Assembly (NCBI GenBank): GCA_942491535.1
Contig: CALOBV010000006.1
Coordinates: forward strand, 62,001-126,000
Direction: 5' to 3'
Source: JAUVKT01 sp942491535
Lineage (GTDB): Bacteria; Bacteroidota; Bacteroidia; Bacteroidales; VadinHA17
Length of the DNA: 64,000 nt
The position numbers and the translations under genes are program-made. Below, piece after piece: positions 24,778-32,944 of the stretch (positions are counted from its first letter, which is position 1; each line of letters opens with the position of its first letter). The notes under the pieces were generated by a model. The model worked only from the letters and a program-made list of their open reading frames with translations. It did not search any database and was not told the DNA's origin.

Positions 24778-25689
24778 ATGTTTAACAAGTTTATTGCATC
24801 GATTCTTCCATACTTCCCTAAGAGGTTTGTATGGATATTCTCAAAGCCTTATGTTTCGGGCGAGACAATGGAAGATGCCCTGAAGGCTTCGAAAGATCTA
24901 AACAGTAAGGGCATTAAGGTTACTCTTGATGTTCTTGGAGAATTTATTAAAGACCTGGATGAAGCAGAGGCGAATAAGAAGGAATATATGGAGCTTATTG
25001 ATCTGGCAGAAAAGAGTAAGATTGACGGAAACTATTCTCTTAAACCTACCAGTTTTGGTTTATTATTAGATAAAGATATATGCTATAACCATATCAGAGA
25101 GATTGTTGCCAAGGCGGCTGGATATAATAATTTTGTAAGAGTTGACATGGAGGACTCGCCATGTGTAGACATGGAGATTGAGCTGTTCAGAAAGCTTAAA
25201 TCTGAATTTCCTGAGAACGTAGGTCTTGTTCTGCAATCCTATCTTAAAAGGACTAATAAGGATATAAAGGACATGCTGGATATGAATTCAGAAAAGGTTC
25301 CGCTTAACTACAGGCTTTGCAAGGGTATATATGTTGAGCCTGCTGAAATTGCTTATAAGAAATATGAAGAGGTAAATCAACATTTCCTTGAAGACCTGGA
25401 ACTTATCTTTCAGAATAATATTTACCCTGGAATTGCCACTCACGACAAATTCCTGGTTGAAGGTGCCTACAAATTAATTGAAAAATACAATGTGCCTAAA
25501 GACATGTATGAATTCCAGATGTTATACGGTGTTACTCCTAATCTCAGAAAGAGTATAGTTGATGACGGCCATACAATGAGGGTATACGTTCCTTTTGGAA
25601 AAGAATGGTTTGGATATTCAACGAGACGATTAAAAGAAAATCCCAAGATGGCCTGGCTTATTATGAAAGCCATCTTCGTGAAAGGATAG
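24778..25689 (+). CDS. Proline dehydrogenase
   Basis: A 303-residue FAD enzyme of the PutA/ProDH barrel family that oxidises proline to pyrroline-5-carboxylate and passes electrons to quinone. The conserved strand and loop blocks are present: VTLDVLGEF, SLKPTSFGL, VRVDMEDS, LVLQSYLKRT, YRLCKGIYVEPAEIAY, GIATHDKFLV and the C-terminal substrate motif YVPFGKEWFGYSTRRLKENP. It is the short monofunctional form; the partner P5C dehydrogenase is not next to it. An intrinsic terminator follows at once. Confidence 0.92.
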   Translation: MFNKFIASILPYFPKRFVWIFSKPYVSGETMEDALKASKDLNSKGIKVTLDVLGEFIKDLDEAEANKKEYMELIDLAEKSKIDGNYSLKPTSFGLLLDKDICYNHIREIVAKAAGYNNFVRVDMEDSPCVDMEIELFRKLKSEFPENVGLVLQSYLKRTNKDIKDMLDMNSEKVPLNYRLCKGIYVEPAEIAYKKYEEVNQHFLEDLELIFQNNIYPGIATHDKFLVEGAYKLIEKYNVPKDMYEFQMLYGVTPNLRKSIVDDGHTMRVYVPFGKEWFGYSTRRLKENPKMAWLIMKAIFVKG

Positions 25690-25715
25690 CGGTTTAGTGT
25701 TTTGGTTAATTTAGG

Positions 25716-25752
25716 TAGGGTGCTTAATTAAATGAGTACCCTATTTTTTTTT
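25716..25752 (+). terminator. Intrinsic terminator of proline dehydrogenase
   Basis: TAGGGT and ACCCTA pair around a 16-nt AT-rich loop and are followed by nine T. The hairpin reaches into the stop codon of the convergent gene. Confidence 0.75.
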
Positions 25753-26478
25753 CCTCTTTTCGTCAAGAGATTTTTTATATAGATCGATCATCCTGTTTAT
25801 CTCCCTATCTGAAACGTGAGGCTCGGGAGGCTCGGGCCTATCAGGCAGACCATTCTTAAGAAGGAAAATAGCCACCGGGATTGCCGAGATCAGATTTAAT
25901 CCCAGGACTTTATCTGAAGGTATACCTCCCTTCTCATTGGCTGTTATTATCTGCTTCCTCCTCAGTAACTCATAATTAGCACCGGGTTCTCCAAGAGCTG
26001 CTTCACTATGCAATCCCTGGTAAGTTGCTACTTCGAGATTATTCTTAGCATTGATAATCTCTTTTGATATCTCAATCTCTGTATTTCTGAATTCTGTTCT
26101 GAGGTCGCTCATCCTGGGCAAAACTATAACTTCTCCAATGGAAAGTGTATCTGTCTCCATAAATATACCTGCAACAAAGCTATTACCAACCAGGGTATCT
26201 GAGAGGGTAAAACAGAAATCCGAATAACCCATGTAAGAAAATACTATGGTATCATATCGATTAATATACATCGAGAACTTTCCCATGTCTGTTGTAGACC
26301 CTCCAAATAAATTATTAATAATGTAGTGAACATTTGATAATGGATTTTGAGAAGAAGCATCCATTACCAGGCCATGCAATAATATTTGTTCATTCAGGTC
26401 TTTCTCCTGCCCCCTTGCTGTATTATTAGCTAATAAACAGGAGAATATCAAAACCAGAACATATTTCAGCATTTTCAT
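25741..26478 (-). CDS. Exported carboxypeptidase-like regulatory domain protein
   Basis: A 245-residue protein with a signal peptide (1-23, ending TARGQ). The mature N-terminus (LHGLVMDASSQNPLSNVHYIINNLFGGSTTDMGKFSMYI, then FSYMGYSDF) is the CarboxypepD_reg/CNA-B-like sandwich that often precedes TonB receptors, but no barrel follows. The C-terminal half is charged and ends in a lysine-rich tail. These stand-alone proteins are frequent in Bacteroidota and mostly uncharacterised. It is 7 bp from the nitroreductase gene and probably shares its message. Confidence 0.72.
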   Translation of the reverse strand: MKMLKYVLVLIFSCLLANNTARGQEKDLNEQILLHGLVMDASSQNPLSNVHYIINNLFGGSTTDMGKFSMYINRYDTIVFSYMGYSDFCFTLSDTLVGNSFVAGIFMETDTLSIGEVIVLPRMSDLRTEFRNTEIEISKEIINAKNNLEVATYQGLHSEAALGEPGANYELLRRKQIITANEKGGIPSDKVLGLNLISAIPVAIFLLKNGLPDRPEPPEPHVSDREINRMIDLYKKSLDEKRKKK

Positions 26479-26485
26479 AGGGCTT

Positions 26486-27058
26486 TCACAATTTAATTAT
26501 CAATTCTTGCAGCGTGCGCTTGGGAACGTGATGCACCTGGTCCTTGTCGCGCCAGTATTCATATTTATTATCCTCCATATCTTCAATAACAACCTTTTCA
26601 ATCGGTTTCCCAAGGGCGATTATTAACAATATTTCAAGATGCTCAGGAAGACTAATTTCATTAATCAGCCCCTTCCTGTTGATGGAAGCAATCATGCAGC
26701 CTCCGTAACCCATCTCCGTGGCGCCCAGCAGAATCGACTGAGCTGCTATACCATGATCGACAAAATAGTTATCAGCTATTGACTTATCTCCAAGAATTAT
26801 AATATATGCAGATGGCCTCTCGCCTTCTTTTGGTCCGTCCCAGTCTTTAAGAAAGCCTGCCCACTTTACATAAGGATAGATCCTTTTACAATCATTGTCA
26901 CTATTAAACAGCAGATATTTAAGTGGTTGCCTGTTCGTTCCTGAGGCAGAATGACGGCCAAGATCAACCAGGGCTAAAAGTTCATCATCTCCTATTCTGA
27001 CAGACTCTTTAAAGCGCCTGTAGCTGCGATTCTTCTTTACAAGTTCGTGTAGTTTCAT
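26486..27058 (-). CDS. Nitroreductase family protein
   Basis: A 190-residue FMN-dependent oxidoreductase. The FMN-phosphate arm RSYRRFKESVRI is at about 11-22. The second flavin segment is SASGTNRQPLKYL (about 37-49), and GIAAQSILLGATEMGYGGCMIASIN (about 103-127) is the family's conserved helix-turn. Physiological substrate cannot be told. It follows the sod gene across a terminator and precedes the regulatory-domain gene. Confidence 0.85.
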   Translation of the reverse strand: MKLHELVKKNRSYRRFKESVRIGDDELLALVDLGRHSASGTNRQPLKYLLFNSDNDCKRIYPYVKWAGFLKDWDGPKEGERPSAYIIILGDKSIADNYFVDHGIAAQSILLGATEMGYGGCMIASINRKGLINEISLPEHLEILLIIALGKPIEKVVIEDMEDNKYEYWRDKDQVHHVPKRTLQELIIKL

Positions 27059-27089
27059 TTATATGATTTTAATATCATCATAAAATTAA

Positions 27090-27121
27090 GAAAAAAAATA
27101 TCCCCACGGCAGCGGGGATAT
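27090..27121 (-). terminator. Intrinsic terminator of the superoxide dismutase gene
   Basis: On the minus strand the 8-bp arms ATATCCCC and GGGGATAT close on an 8-nt loop and run directly into eight T. Confidence 0.85.
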
Positions 27122-27175
27122 AACTATAGTACTTATTATATGATATAATCAATCTGTTACAGTCTCTCGGCAATT

Positions 27176-27733
27176 TTATCCCAATCTAAGAATTTCCCAG
27201 AAAGATTTAAGATAATCCGGACGCTTATTCCTGTAATCTATATAATAGGCGTGTTCCCATACATCACAGGTCATAATCGGATTCAAACCTGATCTTAGCG
27301 GGTTACCTGCATTTGATTCCTTAACAATACTTAATTTCCCCTTATCATCGAGGGCAAGCCAGGCCCAACCTGCTCCAAAGAGAGTAGCTGCTGCCTTGTT
27401 AAATTCCTCTTTCATCTTTTCAAACGATCCGAAGGAGTCGTTTATTGCATCGGCAAGCTGTCCGCCGGCTACACGGCGTCCATCGGCTGAGAATGAGTTA
27501 AAATAGAATGTATGATTCCATACCTGTGCAGCGTTATTATAAATACCTCCGTCTGCCTTCTTTATAAGAGTTTCAAGGTCTGCGTTTTCAAATTCGGTTC
27601 CCGGCACCAGGTTATTCAGATTATTAACATAGGCCTGGTGGTGTTTCCCATAATGGTAATCCAGAGTTTCTTCACTGATATGGGGAGCCAGAGCATCCAT
27701 CTTATAAGGCAATTTTGGTAATTCGTGTATCAT
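27176..27733 (-). CDS. Iron/manganese superoxide dismutase, C-terminus frameshifted
   Basis: An enzyme that removes superoxide. Metal ligands are His27, His74, Asp157 and His161 (DVWEHAYYIDY); Gln70 in NAAQVW points to the iron or cambialistic group. As written it has 185 residues and ends FWEILRLG. Dropping one A at about 27187 would continue the frame as DWDKIAERL and stop at 27157, giving 191 residues and the usual family ending. The ligands are unaffected, so even the short form may fold. An error in the assembled base is as likely as a true mutation. A terminator lies behind the restored end. Confidence 0.9.
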   Translation of the reverse strand: MIHELPKLPYKMDALAPHISEETLDYHYGKHHQAYVNNLNNLVPGTEFENADLETLIKKADGGIYNNAAQVWNHTFYFNSFSADGRRVAGGQLADAINDSFGSFEKMKEEFNKAAATLFGAGWAWLALDDKGKLSIVKESNAGNPLRSGLNPIMTCDVWEHAYYIDYRNKRPDYLKSFWEILRLG

Positions 27734-27866
27734 AACAAATAAATATTAATTGGTTACTAGTTTATACTTTTTCAACATTATTAAGTTCGCAATTGTTCAT
27801 CAGAAAACAAAATAAATTACCTGGCTGGCAAATAAATTTATCATTATCTTCGCCGAAACTCTCCGT

Positions 27867-29195
27867 ATGAACAGGAAGATACTCAATCTTGCTATTCCTA
27901 ATATTATAAGTAATATCACCATTCCCCTGTTAGGTATTGTTGATTTAAGCCTGATGGGACACCTCGAATCGGATTCCTATATCGGTGCCATAGCTATTGG
28001 TTCGCTGATCTTTAATTTTATTTACTGGGGCTTCGGATATCTCAGGATGGGAACAAGCGGTTTTACCGCCCAGGCTCTTGGCAGAAAAGATCTTCCTGAA
28101 ACCATCAATGTTTTCTCAAGAGCCATATTGATTGCTTTGGCTGGAGGCATAGGCCTGATTATTTTACAAAGACCTATTGAATGGCTGAGTTTTAATATTC
28201 TGAAGGGGGAGGCTGATGTTGAAGCACTTGCAACAGGTTATTTCAGAATTCGAATCTGGGCCGCACCTGCAGCCTTACTTCAGTTTGTTTTTATGGGATG
28301 GTTTATCGGCATGCAAAACGCAAAGACACCTATGCTTGTGGCAATTGTTACCAACTTGGTAAATATTGTATTTAACTTCCTCTTTGTTATTGTATGGGGC
28401 TACGGATCTGATGGTGTTGCCTATGGTACAGTAATAGCACAGTACAGTGGCTTACTTGTAGCTTTAATATTCTTCTGGAAATTCTACAGAAAAATACTTA
28501 AGCACTGGAGCCGAAGTGCTGTTTTGAATCTGGTCAAAATAAAAGAATTTATGCAGGTTAATACCGATATCTTTATACGTACTATGTGCCTGGTGCTGGT
28601 TTTTTCATTTTTTACAGCTCGTTCGGCAAGTGAGGATGTAACCGGAACAGGCGAAGACACAATTCTTGCTGTTAACTCACTTCTGATGCAGTTTTTTATG
28701 TTCTTTTCTTTCCTGATCGACGGATTTGCCAATGCATCGGAAGCCCTGATTGGCAAGTTTATTGGTTCCCGAAGCAGGGAGTCTCTAAGCAAGGCTATTA
28801 AATTACTATTTACCTGGGGTATTGGTATCAGCATTGTTTTTACACTAATATATCTCTTTGCAAGTAAATCAATTATAAGCCTTTTAACCGATATACCAAG
28901 GGTGAAAGAAAACACCCAACCCTATATTTTCTGGGTAGTACTGGTACCCATGGTCTCCTTTGCCGCTTTCATATGGGATGGTATATATATTGGAGCAACT
29001 GCAGGAAAAGCAATGAGAAATTCAATGCTTATTTCGACGATTGTTGTTTTCTTTCCTGCATACTTGATTTTGCATGGGATTATGGACAACCATGGACTAT
29101 GGCTTGCATTTATGCTCTTCCTGGCCTCAAGAGGTATATCAATGTCTATAATGGCAAAAAAAGCAATATTCAGAAGGATTCCTGCAAGGGGATAA
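27867..29195 (+). CDS. MATE family efflux transporter
   Basis: A 442-residue inner-membrane protein with about twelve helices in two related halves, typical of MATE/DinF drug or cation antiporters. The first helices read LAIPNIISNITIPLLGIVDLSLMG, with the conserved Pro and Asp of the N-lobe, then FIYWGFGYLRMGTSGFTAQALGRKD. Its counterpart in the second half is FSFLIDGFANASEALIGKFIGS. This matches the DinF-like branch. Substrate unknown. Its 3' end overlaps the 3' end of convergent mqnD by 26 bp. Confidence 0.9.
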   Translation: MNRKILNLAIPNIISNITIPLLGIVDLSLMGHLESDSYIGAIAIGSLIFNFIYWGFGYLRMGTSGFTAQALGRKDLPETINVFSRAILIALAGGIGLIILQRPIEWLSFNILKGEADVEALATGYFRIRIWAAPAALLQFVFMGWFIGMQNAKTPMLVAIVTNLVNIVFNFLFVIVWGYGSDGVAYGTVIAQYSGLLVALIFFWKFYRKILKHWSRSAVLNLVKIKEFMQVNTDIFIRTMCLVLVFSFFTARSASEDVTGTGEDTILAVNSLLMQFFMFFSFLIDGFANASEALIGKFIGSRSRESLSKAIKLLFTWGIGISIVFTLIYLFASKSIISLLTDIPRVKENTQPYIFWVVLVPMVSFAAFIWDGIYIGATAGKAMRNSMLISTIVVFFPAYLILHGIMDNHGLWLAFMLFLASRGISMSIMAKKAIFRRIPARG

Positions 29196-30015
29196 AGATA
29201 TCTTCTCTCACTTCCGGGATAACCGACCTTGAATAAGCTTCTGAATAGAGTTTTCTTATCGCAGCTCTACCTTCTTCTCCAAGATTAAGAGTAAAATTAT
29301 TTACATATAAGTCTATATGCTTCTGCATAACACTTCTTTCCATCGCGACAGCATATTGCTTTACATAAGAATATGAAGAATCGGGGTTTTTAAAAGCAAA
29401 TTCAATACTCCTTCTAAGTGAGCGGTCTACTGCCATAACAATATCGTCAGGCAGTGACCTGCTTATTGCTATAGCACCCAGTGGTATGGGACTGCCAGTT
29501 AACTCGTCCCAGAATTCACCCAGGTCGGATATCTTCTTCAGACCTCTTTTATGATAAGTAAACCTGTTTTCGTGAATTAGTAAGCCGGCATCCATTTCGT
29601 TATCCAGTACAAGCTGCTCAATATCGCTAAAAAGATATTCAGTTTTATTTGTTGCCCCCGGCCATGCTATACTAAGAAGCAGGTTAGCAGTGGTATGTTT
29701 ACCTGGAATTGCAATCCTGATGTTATTTATTTCATCGGGGTATATCTTCTTCTTGCTTACAAGCAAAGGTCCATTATTGCGCCCCAGTGCACTACCCGAA
29801 TTAAGGATTCTGTATGAATCGGCCAGGTAGGCATATGCATGATATGAAATTTTAGTGATATCAAGCTCCCCCTTAAATGCCATGTTGTTTAACTCTTCCA
29901 CATCGCCCATTACCGTATCAAAGGAGATACCCTCAGTATCAATTTTCCCATTTACCAGTGCATCAAAAATAAATGTATCGTTTGGACAGGTCGAATAAGC
30001 CAGTGTTAATTTCAT
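29170..30015 (-). CDS. mqnD: 1,4-dihydroxy-6-naphthoate synthase MqnD
   Basis: A 281-residue enzyme of the futalosine route to menaquinone; it splits cyclic dehypoxanthine futalosine. It has a periplasmic-binding-protein-like fold with the family start LAYSTCPNDTFIFDAL and the blocks DITKISYHAYAYL, GRNNGPLLVSKK, IAIPGKHTTANLLLS, DAGLLIHENRFTY and GSPIPLGAIAISR. The start overlaps the mqnB stop by 4 bp, so the two are coupled. Presence of MqnD and MqnB means this organism makes menaquinone through futalosine and not through MenA-F chorismate steps. Confidence 0.93.
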   Translation of the reverse strand: MKLTLAYSTCPNDTFIFDALVNGKIDTEGISFDTVMGDVEELNNMAFKGELDITKISYHAYAYLADSYRILNSGSALGRNNGPLLVSKKKIYPDEINNIRIAIPGKHTTANLLLSIAWPGATNKTEYLFSDIEQLVLDNEMDAGLLIHENRFTYHKRGLKKISDLGEFWDELTGSPIPLGAIAISRSLPDDIVMAVDRSLRRSIEFAFKNPDSSYSYVKQYAVAMERSVMQKHIDLYVNNFTLNLGEEGRAAIRKLYSEAYSRSVIPEVREDIFIPLQESF

Positions 30016-30668
30016 TTCAATATTTTTTCGAAAATAATCTGCATGGCAGGCTGTAGTGCTGCCAGAGCCTTATTAATATCCCAGGCACCCCTGTTCCTGG
30101 GCTCAATCATATTTGAGATTGAACGCAGGGGTATAAGAGGGATGTTTTCCATTCTGCCGACATATAAAGCTGCTGCAACCTCCATTGTCTCTATATCAGG
30201 ATTAAATCTCTCAATATACCTTTTAATTGTCTTCTCAGTGCCTGATACCGTGTTGATAGTAATACCCCTGACTGCTTTTATATCCAATCTAAGGAGTCGA
30301 ATTATCTCAGGATCGCATAAAATTGCTCCACTCTCAAAAGGAAATCCAGGTGCAGCTATCAAGCCGGCATCCCAGGCTGATTTGAACCCGTATTGTTCTT
30401 CAATACCCAGGTCTGCAAAATAATCTTCGGCGACAATCATTGTATCGCCAATAGCATGTTTTGAAGTAAATGATCCGGCGATGCCAATATTCAATATATA
30501 ATCCAGAGTATTGTTATTGCTGAGGTATTTCATCAGAGAGTAAACAGTTAATACCGGTCCAACTCCTGTTACCAGAAAGTCAACATCCACCATGTCGGCA
30601 TATGCACTTGTGTTTACAGCAGAAATTTCCTTTTCTGTTGCTGCGGTAATCAGTAATCTGGTTTTCAT
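30012..30668 (-). CDS. mqnB: Futalosine hydrolase MqnB
   Basis: A 218-residue nucleosidase of the PNP/MTAN fold that removes hypoxanthine from futalosine. Landmarks are the N-terminal LLITAATEKEISAV, VTGVGPVLTVYSL, the phosphorylase-type LNIGIAGSF, and the substrate-binding ETMEVAAALYV with the catalytic acidic region before IPLRSISN. The frame extends upstream to 30767, but homology begins at the ATG at 30668, which I take as the start. It is divergent from the pterin pair. Confidence 0.92.
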   Translation of the reverse strand: MKTRLLITAATEKEISAVNTSAYADMVDVDFLVTGVGPVLTVYSLMKYLSNNNTLDYILNIGIAGSFTSKHAIGDTMIVAEDYFADLGIEEQYGFKSAWDAGLIAAPGFPFESGAILCDPEIIRLLRLDIKAVRGITINTVSGTEKTIKRYIERFNPDIETMEVAAALYVGRMENIPLIPLRSISNMIEPRNRGAWDINKALAALQPAMQIIFEKILK

Positions 30669-30771
30669 ACCTGAGGAACAATTAATAAGAAACAATTTCA
30701 TAAAGATATTGTTTTTCCGGATAAAAAGGTCCAAATTTGAATTCTGGCTTAATAAAACTATTAACATTTTA

Positions 30772-31182
30772 ATGGTATATCTTACTAGAAGAGAGCGCTT
30801 TAGTGCAGCTCACAGAATGTATAGACCTGATTTCGATGATAAAAAGAATGAAGAAATTTACGGTCTGTGTTCCAATCCTGACTGGCACGGTCATAACTAT
30901 GTTTTATTTGTTACGGTAAAGGGAGAAATTGATGCTGAAATTGGTTACCTGATGAACCTGTCGAGGCTTAAACAAATAATCAAAGAGTACATTACCGACA
31001 AACTCGACCATAAGAACCTGAATACCCAGGTTGATTTTATGAAGAACAAGATCGTATCGACAGAGAACCTGGTAATTGGGATATGGGATATTCTGGAACC
31101 TGTTATTAAGAAAGACGGCGCAGAGCTACACTGCGTAAGGATAGAAGAAACAGAGAATAATTTTATTGAATACTACGGATAA
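30772..31182 (+). CDS. 6-pyruvoyl-tetrahydropterin synthase/QueD family protein
   Basis: A 136-residue T-fold enzyme. The zinc ligands are His14 (FSAAHR), His39 and His41 (HGHNY); the catalytic Cys is at 33. The spacing CX5HGH is the pattern of 6-pyruvoyltetrahydropterin synthase, while QueD enzymes usually have CX3HGH. LDHKNLN and STENLVIGIWDIL complete the active site. The frame is open upstream to 30592 but the family start is the ATG at 30772. folE follows 45 bp downstream, making a two-step path from GTP to 6-pyruvoyltetrahydropterin. No queC, queE or queF is nearby. Confidence 0.85.
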   Translation: MVYLTRRERFSAAHRMYRPDFDDKKNEEIYGLCSNPDWHGHNYVLFVTVKGEIDAEIGYLMNLSRLKQIIKEYITDKLDHKNLNTQVDFMKNKIVSTENLVIGIWDILEPVIKKDGAELHCVRIEETENNFIEYYG

Positions 31183-31227
31183 TTGATTAGCATGGCGTGA
31201 GTCGTGCAATAATAATAATATTATAAT

Positions 31228-31866
31228 ATGGATGAAATAAATAATGGAACAGGCCTTAAGGATAAGGGAGGATATAACAAAATTGAAAGGTGGGACGAAG
31301 AAAATACCAATAAGATTGCCGATCGATATAAAGAAATAATTGGACTGCTTGGAGAGGATATAGAAAGAGAGGGACTTCAGGATACACCCCTCAGGGTTGC
31401 AAAAGCAATGCAATTCCTTACCCAGGGATACAATCATAACCCTGTCGAGATATTAAAGTCTGCTATGTTTGAAGAAGATTACCAGCATATGGTCCTGGTA
31501 AAGGATATAGATATATACTCTATGTGCGAACATCATATGTTACCCTTCTTTGGAAAGGCTCATATTGCATATATTCCTAATGGGAGAATTACGGGCCTGA
31601 GTAAGCTTGCAAGGGTGGTAGAGGCATACAGCCGCAGGCTGCAGGTACAGGAGAGGCTAACTGTTCAGATAAGGGATTGCATCGAGGATACTCTCAATCC
31701 TCTTGGAGTTGCTGTTGTAATTGAAGCACAACATATGTGTATGCAGATCAGGGGTGTACAAAAGCAAAATTCGGTAACAACAACATCCGCTTTTACAGGA
31801 TGTTTCCTGAAGAATCTACAGACCAGGGAGGAATTCTTCCATATTATTGGCAAAAGATTGCATTAG
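31228..31866 (+). CDS. folE: GTP cyclohydrolase I
   Basis: A 212-residue enzyme that makes 7,8-dihydroneopterin triphosphate, the entry to folate, queuosine or biopterin-type compounds. Zinc ligands are Cys100, His103 (SMCEHHMLPF) and Cys171 (HMCMQIRG). The GLSKLARVVEAYSRRLQVQERLT helix pair and the closing NSVTTTSAFTG are canonical. A variable 25-residue N-terminus precedes the fold. Likely one transcript with the PTPS gene. Confidence 0.95.
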   Translation: MDEINNGTGLKDKGGYNKIERWDEENTNKIADRYKEIIGLLGEDIEREGLQDTPLRVAKAMQFLTQGYNHNPVEILKSAMFEEDYQHMVLVKDIDIYSMCEHHMLPFFGKAHIAYIPNGRITGLSKLARVVEAYSRRLQVQERLTVQIRDCIEDTLNPLGVAVVIEAQHMCMQIRGVQKQNSVTTTSAFTGCFLKNLQTREEFFHIIGKRLH

Positions 31867-31867
31867 G

Positions 31868-31950
31868 AAGTGACTAGAGTGACTAGAGTGAGCTAGAGTG
31901 ACTAGAGTGAGCTGCCTAGAGTTAGGAGTTAAGAGCTAGAAGTCACTGGT
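31868..31950. repeat. Nonamer repeat TGACTAGAG behind folE
   Basis: Several TGACTAGAG and TGAGCTAGAG copies run together directly after the folE stop, then decay into AGTTAGGAG and AAGAGCTAGA. The block lies between folE and fabD. Confidence 0.7.
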
Positions 31951-32005
31951 TTATTCTTAAAAACCCTAAACCTTATACCCCTTATACCTTTAATAATTAA
32001 TTTCC

Positions 32006-32013
32006 TATTTTTG
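32006..32013 (+). promoter_or_regulatory. -7 box of fabD
   Basis: TATTTTTG (TAnnTTTG) ends 30 nt before the fabD ATG. No TTG at -33, so only half of the consensus is present. Confidence 0.4.
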
Positions 32014-32043
32014 CAAACCAATATGTATTAAAATAATTTTGAT

Positions 32044-32943
32044 ATGCACGCTTATGTATTTCCCGGGCAGGGAGCTCAATTTGTTGGAATGGGGTCTGAT
32101 CTTTATGCATCGAATCCTGTTTGTAAGGAAATGTTTGAACGGGCAAACGATATCCTGGGGTTCAGGATTACAGATATAATGTTTAATGGAACAGACGAAG
32201 AATTAAAGCAGACCAGGGTTACACAACCTGCTATCTTTCTTCATTCAACAATTATGGCCGTAGCTCTTGGCCCTGATTTTAAACCCGACATGGTGGCAGG
32301 TCATTCACTTGGTGAATTCTCGGCTCTGGTTGCCAATAAAACACTGACTTTCGAAGATGCCCTGGTACTTGTGTCGAAGAGAGCAATGGCGATGCAAAAA
32401 GCCTGTGAGCTTAAGCCATCAACAATGGCGGCTATTATAGGTCTTGACGATGGTGTGGTAGAGGATGTATGCAATAGTCTTGATGAGATAGTGGTGCCGG
32501 CCAATTATAACACTAATGGTCAGATAGTTATATCAGGCAGCATAGAAGGAATCGACCAGGCCATTGAAATACTTAAAGAAAAAGGTGCAAAGATGGCACT
32601 AAAGTTAGCAGTTGGCGGAGCTTTTCATTCACCCCTGATGGAGCCTGCAAGGGCAGAGCTGGAATGTGCTATTAATGAAACGGCCTTTAGCAAGCCTATC
32701 TGTGCGGTTTATCAGAACGTTAGCGCCATGCCAACCACGATACCGGATATGATAAAGAAAAACCTGATTGACCAGTTAACATCGCCGGTAAGGTGGACCC
32801 AGAGTGCACTGAATATGATAGCAGATGGTGCGAAGATATTTACCGAAGTAGGTCCGGGCAGCGTACTTGCAGGACTGATTAAGAAAGCCGACAGAAATGT
32901 ACAGGTTCAGGGCGCTCAGGCAATCCTGGACAGCAGGTCCTAG
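32044..32943 (+). CDS. fabD: Malonyl-CoA:ACP transacylase
   Basis: A 299-residue fatty-acid synthesis enzyme that moves malonyl from CoA to acyl carrier protein. The oxyanion segment FPGQGAQFVGMG opens the protein. The nucleophile is Ser88 in GHSLGE, the substrate Arg lies in the SKRAMAMQ helix, and the catalytic His in GGAFHSPLM (about 196). Length is normal. It stands alone on the plus strand; one base separates its stop from the stop of the convergent ATP-grasp gene. Confidence 0.95.
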   Translation: MHAYVFPGQGAQFVGMGSDLYASNPVCKEMFERANDILGFRITDIMFNGTDEELKQTRVTQPAIFLHSTIMAVALGPDFKPDMVAGHSLGEFSALVANKTLTFEDALVLVSKRAMAMQKACELKPSTMAAIIGLDDGVVEDVCNSLDEIVVPANYNTNGQIVISGSIEGIDQAIEILKEKGAKMALKLAVGGAFHSPLMEPARAELECAINETAFSKPICAVYQNVSAMPTTIPDMIKKNLIDQLTSPVRWTQSALNMIADGAKIFTEVGPGSVLAGLIKKADRNVQVQGAQAILDSRS

Positions 32944-32944
32944 C

